From: Bacteroidia bacterium
GTDB taxonomy: Bacteria > Bacteroidota > Bacteroidia > NS11-12g > UBA9320
Length of the DNA: 40,821 bases
Direction: 5' to 3'
NCBI GenBank assembly: GCA_020053795.1
Contig: JAGVMN010000018.1
Coordinates: 1 to 40,821, forward strand
The notes beneath the pieces were generated by a model that was given only the letters and a program-made list of their open reading frames with translations, was not told the origin of the DNA and did no database searches. Positions 27,202-34,753 of the stretch are shown one piece after another; the first letter of the stretch is position 1, and each line of letters opens with the position of its first letter. The translations under genes and the position numbers were made by a program.

Positions 27202-27996
27202 TCATTTTGTCAAACTTAAATATTTTTCAAAAAGTCTCGTGAACCCATATTCAAATTTCGGTTGTGTTTCGTCAACTATAACCCTTAAAGTTCCAATATC
27301 CTTAACAAGTCCTGTAATTCTTTCTCCTTTGTCTGAAAGGTCAGAAGAACTGTTTGTTAAGTCCTTTCTATATTTTCCAAAGTCGGTATAACCAACTTTG
27401 AAAGTGAAATCTTGATTTTCAACCGTGTCTGTAAACGAAAACGAACCTTCTTTAAGGTCTAAGTCGTAATGAAAGTCTGAATTGTTGGTCACAACCTTGT
27501 TGTCAGATATGAAATAATTGAACTCTTTATGGATTGTGTCGCAACTGCCGTTTGTGTCAATGAAGCAATACCTTACACTATATGTTTCTGTTGGTAAATT
27601 GAATTTGTAGTAAAGTGCTGTAATCATCAAAATATTTCGGTCTTCAGTCGCTTTGAAAATGTCAACAGGTTGTAAATTGTCATAGTTGCTTGAAACTTGT
27701 CTTGCTACACTTAATTGATTTGTTGGAAAATATTCACCTTTCGGATAGAAGTAAGTCAATAATGTAAGGTCAAACACAAGAATTATTATTAAAAATATGA
27801 TCTTGCTGAATTTAATTTTGTCACTGAACTTGTTGTATGTCCAAGCACTTAATCCGCCTACAAAAAATATGATTGGATAATAAATCAATAAACAAAGTCC
27901 GTAGCCACAAGGTGTCGGAAACAAACTCAATGTTAAAATTGGGATTGTCACACAAAACAGAAAAATCAATATTGTCGTTACTCTTTTTTTATTCAT
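27202..27996 (-). CDS. Membrane protein of unknown function (cassette-like gene A)
   Basis: A 264-residue protein starting MNKKRVTTIL. Three hydrophobic helices occupy roughly residues 6-30, 35-55 and 64-86. Then comes a C-terminal soluble domain, probably extracytoplasmic by a three-helix count, with beta-type motifs (MITALYYKFNLP, YSVRYCFIDTNGSCDTIH, FTFKVGYTDFGKYR) and two Cys. I recognise no family. The open frame extends back to 28074, but that part reads through the attC-like element and is not credible. It is bounded by elements E3 and E4 and is transcribed in the same direction as the other three genes of the block. Confidence 0.7.
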   Translation of the reverse strand: MNKKRVTTILIFLFCVTIPILTLSLFPTPCGYGLCLLIYYPIIFFVGGLSAWTYNKFSDKIKFSKIIFLIIILVFDLTLLTYFYPKGEYFPTNQLSVARQVSSNYDNLQPVDIFKATEDRNILMITALYYKFNLPTETYSVRYCFIDTNGSCDTIHKEFNYFISDNKVVTNNSDFHYDLDLKEGSFSFTDTVENQDFTFKVGYTDFGKYRKDLTNSSSDLSDKGERITGLVKDIGTLRVIVDETQPKFEYGFTRLFEKYLSLTK

Positions 27997-28031
27997 TGTC
28001 TGTGTCTTGTTGTGTCGTCTTTTAAGCTGCC

Positions 28032-28163
28032 GCATAACGTTTCGGGGGTTTGCGATGGCGGGGAGTTTTAGCACTAAACTTCAATCGAAGTAATAATGTT
28101 TGTTTGCCCACAAAACTGTCATACGAAGCACTGCACCGCCACTTTTGCCAAACGCCTGTTAGC
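28032..28163. repeat. attC-like imperfect inverted repeat (E3)
   Basis: 132 bases between GCATAAC (28032-28038) and GTTAGC (28158-28163). The arms pair as GTTTGCGATGGCGGGGAGT against the minus-strand reading GTTTGGCAAAAGTGGCGG plus TGCAGT, leaving small bulges. TAAC and GTTA are the outer boxes. It fills the space between the stop of gene B (28170) and the start of gene A (27996). Confidence 0.68.
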
Positions 28164-28169
28164 ACCAGT

Positions 28170-29021
28170 TTAGTGTTTAATGTCAAGGTAAAAGTTTGAA
28201 ATAGCTTTTCCATTGTCAAGTAACATTAGAGTAAAACTTGTCTTTTTGTCTGACGGTATTCCAACTTCTGAAAGTATTTGTAAAACATCTATGTTTTTAA
28301 AGCTATCAATTGTAAATGACTTTTCGTTTTGTCTGTATCCAACGGCTGAAACTTGGAATTTAATAGTGAAATAATTTTCTGTCTTTGAGCTGTTCTTAAA
28401 TTTAGGAGTTATAACAAGTTGTCGAACTTGTTCTGAAGTCAAAGCTATTTTGTCTACTGATTCTCCATTCAATGTTAGTTCAACTTTCCATATTTCATTG
28501 GTCTTTTGTTCAGGTACTTGTTTAACGAATTCTCCATTCTTCCAAAACTCTGAATAAAGTCTGTCTCCTTTTTCATTAAAATATGTCCATTGTCCATCGG
28601 CTACACTGCAATATCCTCTGTCCCAAATGTTTTTCCAATTTCCAGTAGGATTTTCCTTGTATCGTCCAGTCAATTTAACTTTCCCATTTGGATAAAACTC
28701 CTTAAAAACCCCAACACCACAGTCTGTGCACGAAACAGCCTCACGGATAAGGACATCATTCTCATCGTAGGATTTTAAAATACAAGGACAACAAGTTTCC
28801 ATATTTTTCCAAGTGGATTCATATTTGTCGTAAATCGATTTTGAAACTTTTTTTCCATTGACTTCATATGTCCCCTCGACATTTGTTGTCTGAGATGAAA
28901 GTCCGACTGAATAAAATTTCTTCGTTTCAAGTCCGTTATAAACAGTAGGACTGTCTGATTGTCCAAATGCTTGTCCTAAAGCAATGGTCAGAATTATTAT
29001 TGTTAATGTATGCTGTCTCAT
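28170..29021 (-). CDS. Secreted MORN-repeat-like protein (cassette-like gene B)
   Basis: A 283-residue exported protein starting MRQHTLTIII with a signal peptide ending ALGQAFGQ. The middle has MORN/YwqK-type segments (VGVFKEFYPNGKVKLTGRYKE, DGQWTYFNEKGDRLYSEFWKNGEF), preceded by two CxxC pairs (ETCCPCILKSY, SCTDCGVG). The C-terminal third is an all-beta domain (LVITPKFKNSSKTENYFTIKF, FTLMLLDNGKAISNFYLDI). YwqK-type repeats are often annotated as antitoxin-like, but that name carries no proven function. An ORF extension to 29084 runs into the palindrome and is discarded. It is flanked by elements E2 and E3. Confidence 0.78.
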   Translation of the reverse strand: MRQHTLTIIILTIALGQAFGQSDSPTVYNGLETKKFYSVGLSSQTTNVEGTYEVNGKKVSKSIYDKYESTWKNMETCCPCILKSYDENDVLIREAVSCTDCGVGVFKEFYPNGKVKLTGRYKENPTGNWKNIWDRGYCSVADGQWTYFNEKGDRLYSEFWKNGEFVKQVPEQKTNEIWKVELTLNGESVDKIALTSEQVRQLVITPKFKNSSKTENYFTIKFQVSAVGYRQNEKSFTIDSFKNIDVLQILSEVGIPSDKKTSFTLMLLDNGKAISNFYLDIKH

Positions 29022-29031
29022 TTTGATGACC

Positions 29032-29160
29032 GCTAACGGTTGCAGGTATAAGAGGTAGCGGCTTCGGAGCCTACAAACTGTCAACCTACGACAAATTTAG
29101 TTGGAAGAACACACTTTCCCAAACTACAAAGCAGCCATCTAATATACCTGCTGTTATAGC
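29032..29160. repeat. attC-like imperfect inverted repeat (E2), best preserved
   Basis: 129 bases. GCTAAC at 29032-29037 opposes GTTATAGC ending at 29160. GCAGGTATA at 29042-29050 pairs perfectly with 29143-29151. Pairing continues imperfectly inward (GGTAGCGGCTTCG against GATGGCTGCTTTG). Between the outer boxes and the perfect arm are unequal unpaired bases (GGTT on one side, A on the other), which resembles the unpaired central spacer of integron attC hairpins. Confidence 0.75.
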
Positions 29161-29186
29161 CAGTTTTTCTTGGAGAAGTCAGTCAT

Positions 29187-31430
29187 TTAGTTCAGAATTA
29201 GTTTCTTTACAATTTGCCCACCTTGTCCTGTAATGCTAATGAAATACAACCCTTTTTTAATTTCGTCTATATTCATTTCCATTTGGTTCTTTCCTTTTGA
29301 AAGTTGCCAAGTGTTATTCTTAATTACTTCACCCAATGAATTTGAAACTTCTACAAAAAAGTAACCTGAATTAAGAGATTCATAACCTAAGGTAAATTTT
29401 CCTTGGCTAGGATTAGGATATACAGTAATTGTTGTTTCATTTTTAGGAATCGCAGTGGTTCCTGCCCACCGTATAGTTTCTTTAATGGCTGCATAAGCAT
29501 TGATTTTGCCCGCACCCCATTTTGCCGCATCCGGCGATTGGGTTGTAAAATTATCCTTGATAGCAGTTTCTTGCAAAATGAGTTTTATTCTTTCCGGTTC
29601 TAAATTCGGATTCACCTGTAGCATGAGTGCAACTATTCCGGCAACCATCGGCGATGCGAAAGAAGTACCCTGACCTGTGGCATAATAATAGTTACGGCCA
29701 TTTTTAGGAGAGGTGTATTTTGATACCAGAAACGGAGCAGAAGTTCCTCCCTGAATGGCTTCGGCATCAAATGAATTGGCGGATGAATTAATCATTCCGC
29801 CCGGTGCAGTGATGTCAGGTTTAGTTCTGTTATCTAAAGTTGGCCCTCTACTGGAATAATATGCAAGCTCGCCCTGTTGCTTATTTTGCGGAATATACCA
29901 AGGTCGGTTTTGTATATCTTTCCAGAACACCCTGCTTACAGTTGCTCCAACAGTAATAGCAGATTTGGTACAACCCATTTCACCTATAGTATAATTATCA
30001 TCACCTTCTGATGCCCAGGAATTGTTTCCTAAAAAATTACCCCATATTGTGACCCAGGATTCATCGAAGTACTCCTGCCACATGTGGACTGAACCGCTTT
30101 TGGAAAATGTACTTAGGCACAAAGTATCCTTTGATTTACTAAGAATATCAATGGTAGCATGAGGCTTCTTGTTGTATTCCTGTGTTTTTGTGGTAAGGGT
30201 TATATAGCAAGTGTCGTTGTCGGAACCAACGATAAAAAGGTTCTTTGTAGAATTATCCATGCAGTAAATGGTTGAATTGTTTATCACCGTTCCATTTTTG
30301 TACATTCCAAACTGAAGACAAAAGCTTTTTAGGCTATCACCCCAGGCATCAATATAATTTCTCCGGTCTCCATTATTATACTTTTCAATGGACACCAACG
30401 TGTTTAATGCAGTGTCACTGAATGTAAATTTTTTTCCAATATGGTTTTTGGCACCGCCATTGTTCCCTGCACTAAGTACAATGATTTTACCTGGCCCTGT
30501 CAGGTTATCACAGGCCTGGGCAAATAACGACTTTCCATCTCTTGCCCCAACAATCGACCCCAGACTTATATTAATTACCGCAGGTTTGCCTTTGGATTGG
30601 GCATACGAAAAAATATAATTGATACCATCAATGATAGTGGCCATATTCACCTCTCTCCAATCTTGAACAGTTAGCGGGACACTCACAAGAACGAGTTCAG
30701 ACTCGTAAGCAATTCCCCTGCCTGCACGGGCATTTTTGCTTCCTATTCCTGAACCGGCTGCGATGCCGGCAACTTCTGATCCATGAGAGCCGGAATTGTC
30801 AAAATCGAATTTCTTTTGTAATAAAGACGCCGTGTCTTTAAACTCTGCTCCATAAGTGTAACCCGATGGTGGTGAACCTGGTATATTTTGTACCCAAGCT
30901 TTTGTAATTCTCAGCTTAGAATAAGTTGTATCATAAAATGCCGGATTCGTATAATCAAATCCACCATCAATAATACCTATAACCACCCCTTTCCCGCTCA
31001 ATGGCATAGGCAGCCCAATTCCTTTTATTACTGAATCTACATGCGTAAAGTATCGAGCCGAATCCATTTGCATCGCAACTTTTTGACCCAATTCCATATA
31101 TTCAATTCCTTTAATATCAATAATGTCTTTTAGATTTTCTTTCGGTACACTTACTGTCCAGATATTGCCTGCCTTTGTACCTACCACAGCGCCTGATTTA
31201 ATTAAACTACTTTCATCAAAACCATTGTTAACCTTAATCAGGAGGTTTAAAATGGGTAATCTTTTGCCAATTTGTGCAGTGTAATTAAATGGTCCGGTAT
31301 TTAAAACCATCTCCTCCTCGTGGAGTATTTGCATCAAATTTGGAGAAAGTCTTGAATTGTCTGTTTGGGCCTTGAGTTGAAAAGCAAAAAGACACAAGAT
31401 GAGCAGGGGTTGTGATTTAGTTGATTTCAT
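29187..31430 (-). CDS. Secreted S8 (subtilisin-like) serine protease with T9SS tail (cassette-like gene C)
   Basis: A 747-residue secreted protease. The signal peptide ends FQLKAQ. After a prodomain-like region (to about 140), the subtilase triad is D155 in GIIDGGFD, H216 in GSHGSEVAG and S590 in GTSFASPMVAG, with the oxyanion Asn at N323/N324 in SAGNNG. A large beta insert (about 340-520) separates the His and Ser motifs, as in many Bacteroidota subtilases. Residues about 670-747 are a type A T9SS domain (VYPNPSQGKFTLGY, VSNSLGEVIKN, IKKGLYFISI, KKLILN). It stands alone between palindromic elements E1 and E2 and is by far the largest gene of the block, so it may be a resident gene rather than a cassette. 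Confidence 0.92.
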   Translation of the reverse strand: MKSTKSQPLLILCLFAFQLKAQTDNSRLSPNLMQILHEEEMVLNTGPFNYTAQIGKRLPILNLLIKVNNGFDESSLIKSGAVVGTKAGNIWTVSVPKENLKDIIDIKGIEYMELGQKVAMQMDSARYFTHVDSVIKGIGLPMPLSGKGVVIGIIDGGFDYTNPAFYDTTYSKLRITKAWVQNIPGSPPSGYTYGAEFKDTASLLQKKFDFDNSGSHGSEVAGIAAGSGIGSKNARAGRGIAYESELVLVSVPLTVQDWREVNMATIIDGINYIFSYAQSKGKPAVINISLGSIVGARDGKSLFAQACDNLTGPGKIIVLSAGNNGGAKNHIGKKFTFSDTALNTLVSIEKYNNGDRRNYIDAWGDSLKSFCLQFGMYKNGTVINNSTIYCMDNSTKNLFIVGSDNDTCYITLTTKTQEYNKKPHATIDILSKSKDTLCLSTFSKSGSVHMWQEYFDESWVTIWGNFLGNNSWASEGDDNYTIGEMGCTKSAITVGATVSRVFWKDIQNRPWYIPQNKQQGELAYYSSRGPTLDNRTKPDITAPGGMINSSANSFDAEAIQGGTSAPFLVSKYTSPKNGRNYYYATGQGTSFASPMVAGIVALMLQVNPNLEPERIKLILQETAIKDNFTTQSPDAAKWGAGKINAYAAIKETIRWAGTTAIPKNETTITVYPNPSQGKFTLGYESLNSGYFFVEVSNSLGEVIKNNTWQLSKGKNQMEMNIDEIKKGLYFISITGQGGQIVKKLILN

Positions 31431-31489
31431 TATTTATTGAGATATGATTTACAATATTAGTTAATTTCGGGAAGGTTGAAGAAAAAATG

Positions 31490-31679
31490 GCCATAACGTT
31501 ACGGCGGATTTGAAACAGGCGGGCTTACGAAGCTTCACCTGTCTACACGCACAAATGGTTTTATGAAGATACAAAACTTTATTAGTGAGGGCAAATGAAA
31601 ATTATTTTGCGATTCACCGCACTTTTTATTGCCCGAACGATGACCGATTCCACCCGCTTCTTTTGCTTGCTGTTAGCAC
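31490..31679. repeat. attC-like imperfect inverted repeat (E1)
   Basis: About 190 bases between CATAAC (31492-31497) and TGTTAGC (31671-31677). GGCGGGC near 31518 pairs with CCCGC near 31653. The outer stem is TAAC/GTTA. The outer 25 bases (31494-31518) match the half element E0 at 32162-32185 in all but two places. It lies between the stop of gene D and the start of the subtilase gene. Confidence 0.65.
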
Positions 31680-31701
31680 ACGTAGGGTAAACACAGATAA
31701 G

Positions 31702-32118
31702 TCATGTTGACTTGTCTGCCGAAGAATAGATTGTTTTATAGTTTGTCGCGAATGGTGGTTGAATTATTTCGAAGTCCCATTGTTTTGGGATTGAAGGAAA
31801 TATTTCTTTTGTCCGCGAAACGAATTGATACCAACCAGGTAGTTCTTCTGAAATCTCGATTTGTTTGTCACCGTAAACAATTTCCATTCTTATTTCGTCT
31901 ATTGTCATAAGGTCTTTTTTATATACATTCAGTTCTGTAATTTCAGACCATCTAAGAGTTTTTGTAAAGTCCTCATATGTCAACGTGAACCCGTTGTCAG
32001 TGTATGTAAATGCTCCAAGGTCGAGCTGTTGCTCTTCGAAACTTTTTATAGAGTCATAATTTCTTTCTCCTCGAGGTGTGTCGCGAAAGATTTTTTTTAA
32101 AATGTCCTTAAATGCCAA
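31702..32118 (-). CDS. Small cytosolic protein of unknown function (cassette-like gene D)
   Basis: A 138-residue protein with no signal peptide or membrane helix. The central part FTLTYEDFTKTLRWSEITELNVYKKDLMTIDEIRMEIVYGD then ISEELPGWYQFV and FPSIPKQWDFEIIQPPFATNYKTIY resembles a widespread set of unnamed short bacterial proteins with W-eI..i..yK.DL and GW..f...fp.i...W spacing, possibly a PH-like fold. I cannot name the family. It is bordered by half element E0 upstream and full element E1 downstream, so it has the cleanest single-gene cassette outline in the block (about 0.67 kb). Confidence 0.72.
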   Translation of the reverse strand: MAFKDILKKIFRDTPRGERNYDSIKSFEEQQLDLGAFTYTDNGFTLTYEDFTKTLRWSEITELNVYKKDLMTIDEIRMEIVYGDKQIEISEELPGWYQFVSRTKEIFPSIPKQWDFEIIQPPFATNYKTIYSSADKST

Positions 32119-32159
32119 TCGAAATGTTTTTTTACCGGAATGTCGTCCGCCCTATGAGT

Positions 32160-32185
32160 GCTAACGTTACGGCAGATTTGAACAG
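32160..32185. repeat. attC-like half element next to mdh (E0)
   Basis: GCTAAC followed by GTTACGGCAGATTTGAACAG repeats the outer arm of E1 with two differences. The partner arm that should lie toward 32290 is missing; the mdh coding end begins at 32194. This marks the mdh-side edge of the cassette-like block. Confidence 0.6.
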
Positions 32186-32193
32186 TAAAAAAA

Positions 32194-33129
32194 TCAGGCA
32201 GTTAGCGTTGCCAAAACACTGTTCATGCTTCTGACAGCCTCAGCACTTTTGTTGAATGCTGCCTGTTCATCAGCAGTAAGTTTTATATCAACTATTTTCT
32301 CCCAACCGTTTTTACCGACAATCACGGGAACACCTATGCAAATATCTTTCTGACCGTATTCTCCATCGAGATACACGCAGCATGGGAAAAGTTTTTTCTG
32401 ATCGTTCACAATGCTGTCAACCAAAGCCCCAACTGCTGCTCCGGGAGCATACCAGGCTGAAGTGCCCAGCAAACCCGTAAGCGTTGCTCCACCCACCATC
32501 GTGTCGGCAGCTACTTTTTGCAAAGCTTCAGCACTAAGAAACTGAGAAACAGGAACGCCATTGTAGTTGGCCAATCTGGTCAATGGGATCATGGTTGTGT
32601 CTCCGTGTCCGCCAATCACCATTCCGCTAATGTCGCTTGGCGGAGCGTTTAAAGCAAGGGACAAATAACATTTGAAACGGCTGCTGTCGAGTATGCCACC
32701 CATTCCTATGATACGGTTTTTCGGTAATTTGCTATCCCTCAAAGCGAGGTAAGTCATGGTGTCCATTGGATTGCTTACAACCACGATGACGGCATCGGGC
32801 GAGTGAGATAATACGTTTTCAGAAACACTTTTCACGATTCCGGCGTTGATGCCGATCAGTTCTTCGCGGGTCATGCCCGGTTTGCGTGGGATTCCGCTGG
32901 TGATAACCACTACCGAACTTCCGGCAGTTTTCGAATAGTCGTTGGTTGAACCTGAAATGCGGGTGTTGAAACCATTTAGAGTGGCAGTCTGCATCATATC
33001 CAAAGCCTTGCCTTCGGCAAAACCTTCACGGATGTCCAACAATACAATTTCGCTGGCAATGCGGCGATGGGCAATCACTTCGGCACAGGTGGCCCCTACG
33101 TTTCCTGCACCAATAACACTAATTTTCAT
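32194..33129 (-). CDS. mdh: Malate dehydrogenase (LDH-like type)
   Basis: A 311-residue TCA-cycle enzyme interconverting malate and oxaloacetate with NAD. The start MKISVIGAGNVG gives the dinucleotide-binding GxGxxG at residues 7-12, and D32 at the end of the second strand favours NAD over NADP. Substrate-binding residues are R82 (IPRKPG), R88 (TREEL) and R151 (LDSSR); the catalytic pair is D148 and H175 (GGHGD). VSNPMDTMTYLA is also typical. R82 rather than Gln marks malate, not lactate, specificity. An ORF extension to 33150 is excluded because the promoter box overlaps it. The cassette-like block begins right after its stop. Confidence 0.96.
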   Translation of the reverse strand: MKISVIGAGNVGATCAEVIAHRRIASEIVLLDIREGFAEGKALDMMQTATLNGFNTRISGSTNDYSKTAGSSVVVITSGIPRKPGMTREELIGINAGIVKSVSENVLSHSPDAVIVVVSNPMDTMTYLALRDSKLPKNRIIGMGGILDSSRFKCYLSLALNAPPSDISGMVIGGHGDTTMIPLTRLANYNGVPVSQFLSAEALQKVAADTMVGGATLTGLLGTSAWYAPGAAVGALVDSIVNDQKKLFPCCVYLDGEYGQKDICIGVPVIVGKNGWEKIVDIKLTADEQAAFNKSAEAVRSMNSVLATLTA

Positions 33130-33147
33130 TTGTTTATTATTATGGTG

Positions 33148-33155
33148 CAAAAGTA
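33148..33155 (-). promoter_or_regulatory. Candidate -7 box for mdh
   Basis: Reads TACTTTTG on the minus strand, fitting TAnnTTTG, 18 bases before the mdh ATG. Confidence 0.5.
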
Positions 33156-33311
33156 TGAATCGAAGTGAATTATTAAAACCGGGAATTATCTTATTGCTAA
33201 TGATTTATCTCACCGGGTTAAGGGAACTGATATTAAGAATGAAATGGAAACTCCGGTGCTTTGCTTATTTGGACAGTTGATAATTGTTGAATAGACCAGA
33301 CGCGGAAATAT

Positions 33312-33618
33312 TCAAGAGATATTCAAGCCGTGTATCATTTCTACAGTTAGTCTTTTCTTTCTATTCAATATTTCAGACACCGTACCTTTGCCGCCAATAA
33401 CCCCTATCAGGTCTTTTTGCTTCCATCCTTATCTTAATGGCCTCTATCGGATCGGGGGATTCAATTGGGAAATGTTCTTTCTCATAATTGTCAATCATCA
33501 TGACTAAAATCTCTGCCTCATCTCCTTCAATAGAATTTGGAACAGCATCAAAAATCGCCTCAAGTCTTTTGAGGGCGTCTTCGTAATCCAATTCTGATTT
33601 TATTGGTTTTATTTCCAT
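33312..33618 (-). pseudogene. higA: Frameshifted HigA-type antitoxin gene
   Basis: The first ~67 codons, MEIKPIKSELDYEDALKRL through IESPDPIEAIKIRMEA, match the N-terminal half of HigA antitoxins. At about 33410 the frame breaks: the original frame ends quickly (RPDRGYWRQRYGV), while the next frame reads KDLIGVIGGKGTVSEILNR and KKRLTVEMIHGLNIS before TGA at 33312-33314. Those segments are the helix-turn-helix that HigA needs to bind DNA. A few residues (expected G.KQ) are missing at the break between two A-rich runs, consistent with deletion by slippage. No HigB toxin gene lies beside it. The truncated first frame (to 33373) could still be made, but would lack the DNA-binding domain. Confidence 0.75.
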
Positions 33619-33632
33619 AGTCTTTTTCAAAG

Positions 33633-34289
33633 TTAATCCAACACCATCTCCGGAATGTCACCTTCAACAATTAATCTACCCTCTGTTTTGGCGATGACTT
33701 CTTCGACCGTCACACCCGGGGCCAGTTCTCTTAGTTCAAATCCCCGTTCCGTCACATCGATCAGGCATAAATCCGTTACAATTTTATCGACACAACGCAA
33801 ACCAGTAATAGGCAGGGTACATTTTTTCAAAAGTTTTGAAGCACCATCCCTGCTGGTGTGTTGCATGGCCACAATGATATAACTTGCACTGGCAACCAAG
33901 TCCATGGCACCGCCCATTCCTTTCACCATTTTTCCGGGTATTTTCCAGTTGGCAATATCTCCGTTCTCACTCACCTCCATGGCTCCTAAAACGGTGAGGT
34001 CAACCTTCCCGGCCCTGATCATTCCGAAACTCATGGCCGAGTCAAAAAAACTGGAACCGGTAGTTGTGGTAATGGTTTGCTTGCCGGCATTGATAAGATC
34101 GGCATTCACCTCGTCCTCTGTCGGGAAAGGGCCAATACCCAACAGTCCGTTTTCAGATTGAAGGATCACCTCAATGCCTTCGGGTACATAATTGGCCACC
34201 AATGTTGGGATGCCAATGCCGAGATTTACATAAAACCCGTCTTTGAGTTCTTTGGCGATGCGTTTTGCGATTCCGTATTTGTCTAACAT
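33633..34289 (-). CDS. scoB: 3-oxoacid CoA-transferase subunit B
   Basis: A 218-residue subunit that with ScoA moves CoA from succinyl-CoA to acetoacetate (ketone-body and short fatty-acid use). The N-terminus MLDKYGIAKRIAKELKDG leads to VNLGIGIPTLVANYVP and ILQSENGLLGIGPFP, in which E46 is the active-site Glu that forms the CoA thioester. TVLGAMEVSENGDIANWKIPGKMVKGMGGAMDL is the family's C-terminal signature in two parts. The partner subunit gene normally abuts it, but here a four-helix-bundle gene lies between them, 457 bases apart. The higA relic starts 15 bases beyond its stop. Confidence 0.95.
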   Translation of the reverse strand: MLDKYGIAKRIAKELKDGFYVNLGIGIPTLVANYVPEGIEVILQSENGLLGIGPFPTEDEVNADLINAGKQTITTTTGSSFFDSAMSFGMIRAGKVDLTVLGAMEVSENGDIANWKIPGKMVKGMGGAMDLVASASYIIVAMQHTSRDGASKLLKKCTLPITGLRCVDKIVTDLCLIDVTERGFELRELAPGVTVEEVIAKTEGRLIVEGDIPEMVLD

Positions 34290-34294
34290 GCTTT

Positions 34295-34330
34295 AATTTG
34301 AGAATTTGAAAATTTGAAAATTTGAAAATT
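34295..34330. repeat. Left array of 8-bp TTTGAAAA units
   Basis: Four or so tandem copies of TTTGAAAA (one variant TTTGAGAA), starting 6 bases upstream of the scoB start codon. It is an inverted counterpart of the array at 34719-34753 on the other side of the four-helix-bundle gene. Confidence 0.8.
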
Positions 34331-34345
34331 GTGTCATTTGGGTTC

Positions 34346-34696
34346 TTATTTTGATTTGGAGGATGAGATAATTTTGGAAAGTATTCGTATGATTTCCTGA
34401 ATATTAACTTGAAGTTCAGAACAATTCGGATAGTTTTTCGATTGTTGACACAAGTACAACCAATAGTCAGTTTCCTCAGCCTCCTTTGCCGCTATTTTCA
34501 TTTTATGGATAAAGTCATTCTTACTTTCCGCATTTTGTGCTTCCCTAACATTTGCACCTATTGAGGTACCAGACTTTAATAATTGATTGGCAATTACATA
34601 ATGTTTCAGATCAGTTAATAGTTCAATATACTCAATGATTTGAATGGCGAACTTTACGCTCTTATCTACTATGATATTTTCTTTATCGTCACGCAT
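34346..34696 (-). CDS. Four-helix-bundle (S23/IVP-type) protein
   Basis: A 116-residue protein of the S23 four-helix-bundle family, first found in intervening sequences of 23S rRNA genes and related to the Avd accessory protein of diversity-generating retroelements. Visible signature: KSVKFAIQIIEYIELL, YVIANQLLKSGTSIGANVREAQNAESKNDFIHKM, AAKEAEETDYWLYL, then a C-terminal helix IIRILSKIISSS. The fold forms pentamers that can bind nucleic acid in known members; the function of stand-alone copies is unknown. It is the only gene between scoA and scoB and is bracketed by inverted arrays of the same 8-bp unit. This suggests that it inserted as a small unit into the sco operon. Confidence 0.92.
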   Translation of the reverse strand: MRDDKENIIVDKSVKFAIQIIEYIELLTDLKHYVIANQLLKSGTSIGANVREAQNAESKNDFIHKMKIAAKEAEETDYWLYLCQQSKNYPNCSELQVNIQEIIRILSKIISSSKSK

Positions 34697-34718
34697 ATTT
34701 AATGCTCATTAATTCTTC

Positions 34719-34753
34719 ATTTTCAAATTCTCAAATTTTCAAATTTTCAAATT
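34719..34753. repeat. Right array of 8-bp units, inverted relative to the left array
   Basis: Tandem TTTTCAAA units (the complement of TTTGAAAA) with one TTCTCAAA variant. The array overlaps the last codon and stop (TGA at 34747-34749) of scoA, so the repeat junction lies exactly at the gene end. Confidence 0.8.

Noticed and set aside
32196-32215. GTTAGCG inside the end of mdh as a possible attC box for E0
   Set aside because: It is coding sequence (codons for TLTA) and lies too close to the E0 arm to form the expected hairpin; coincidence is more likely.
34295-34753. 8-bp arrays as rho-independent terminators
   Set aside because: They are tandem AT-rich units without a GC stem and T-run, and their inverted placement around a gene is better explained as element ends.
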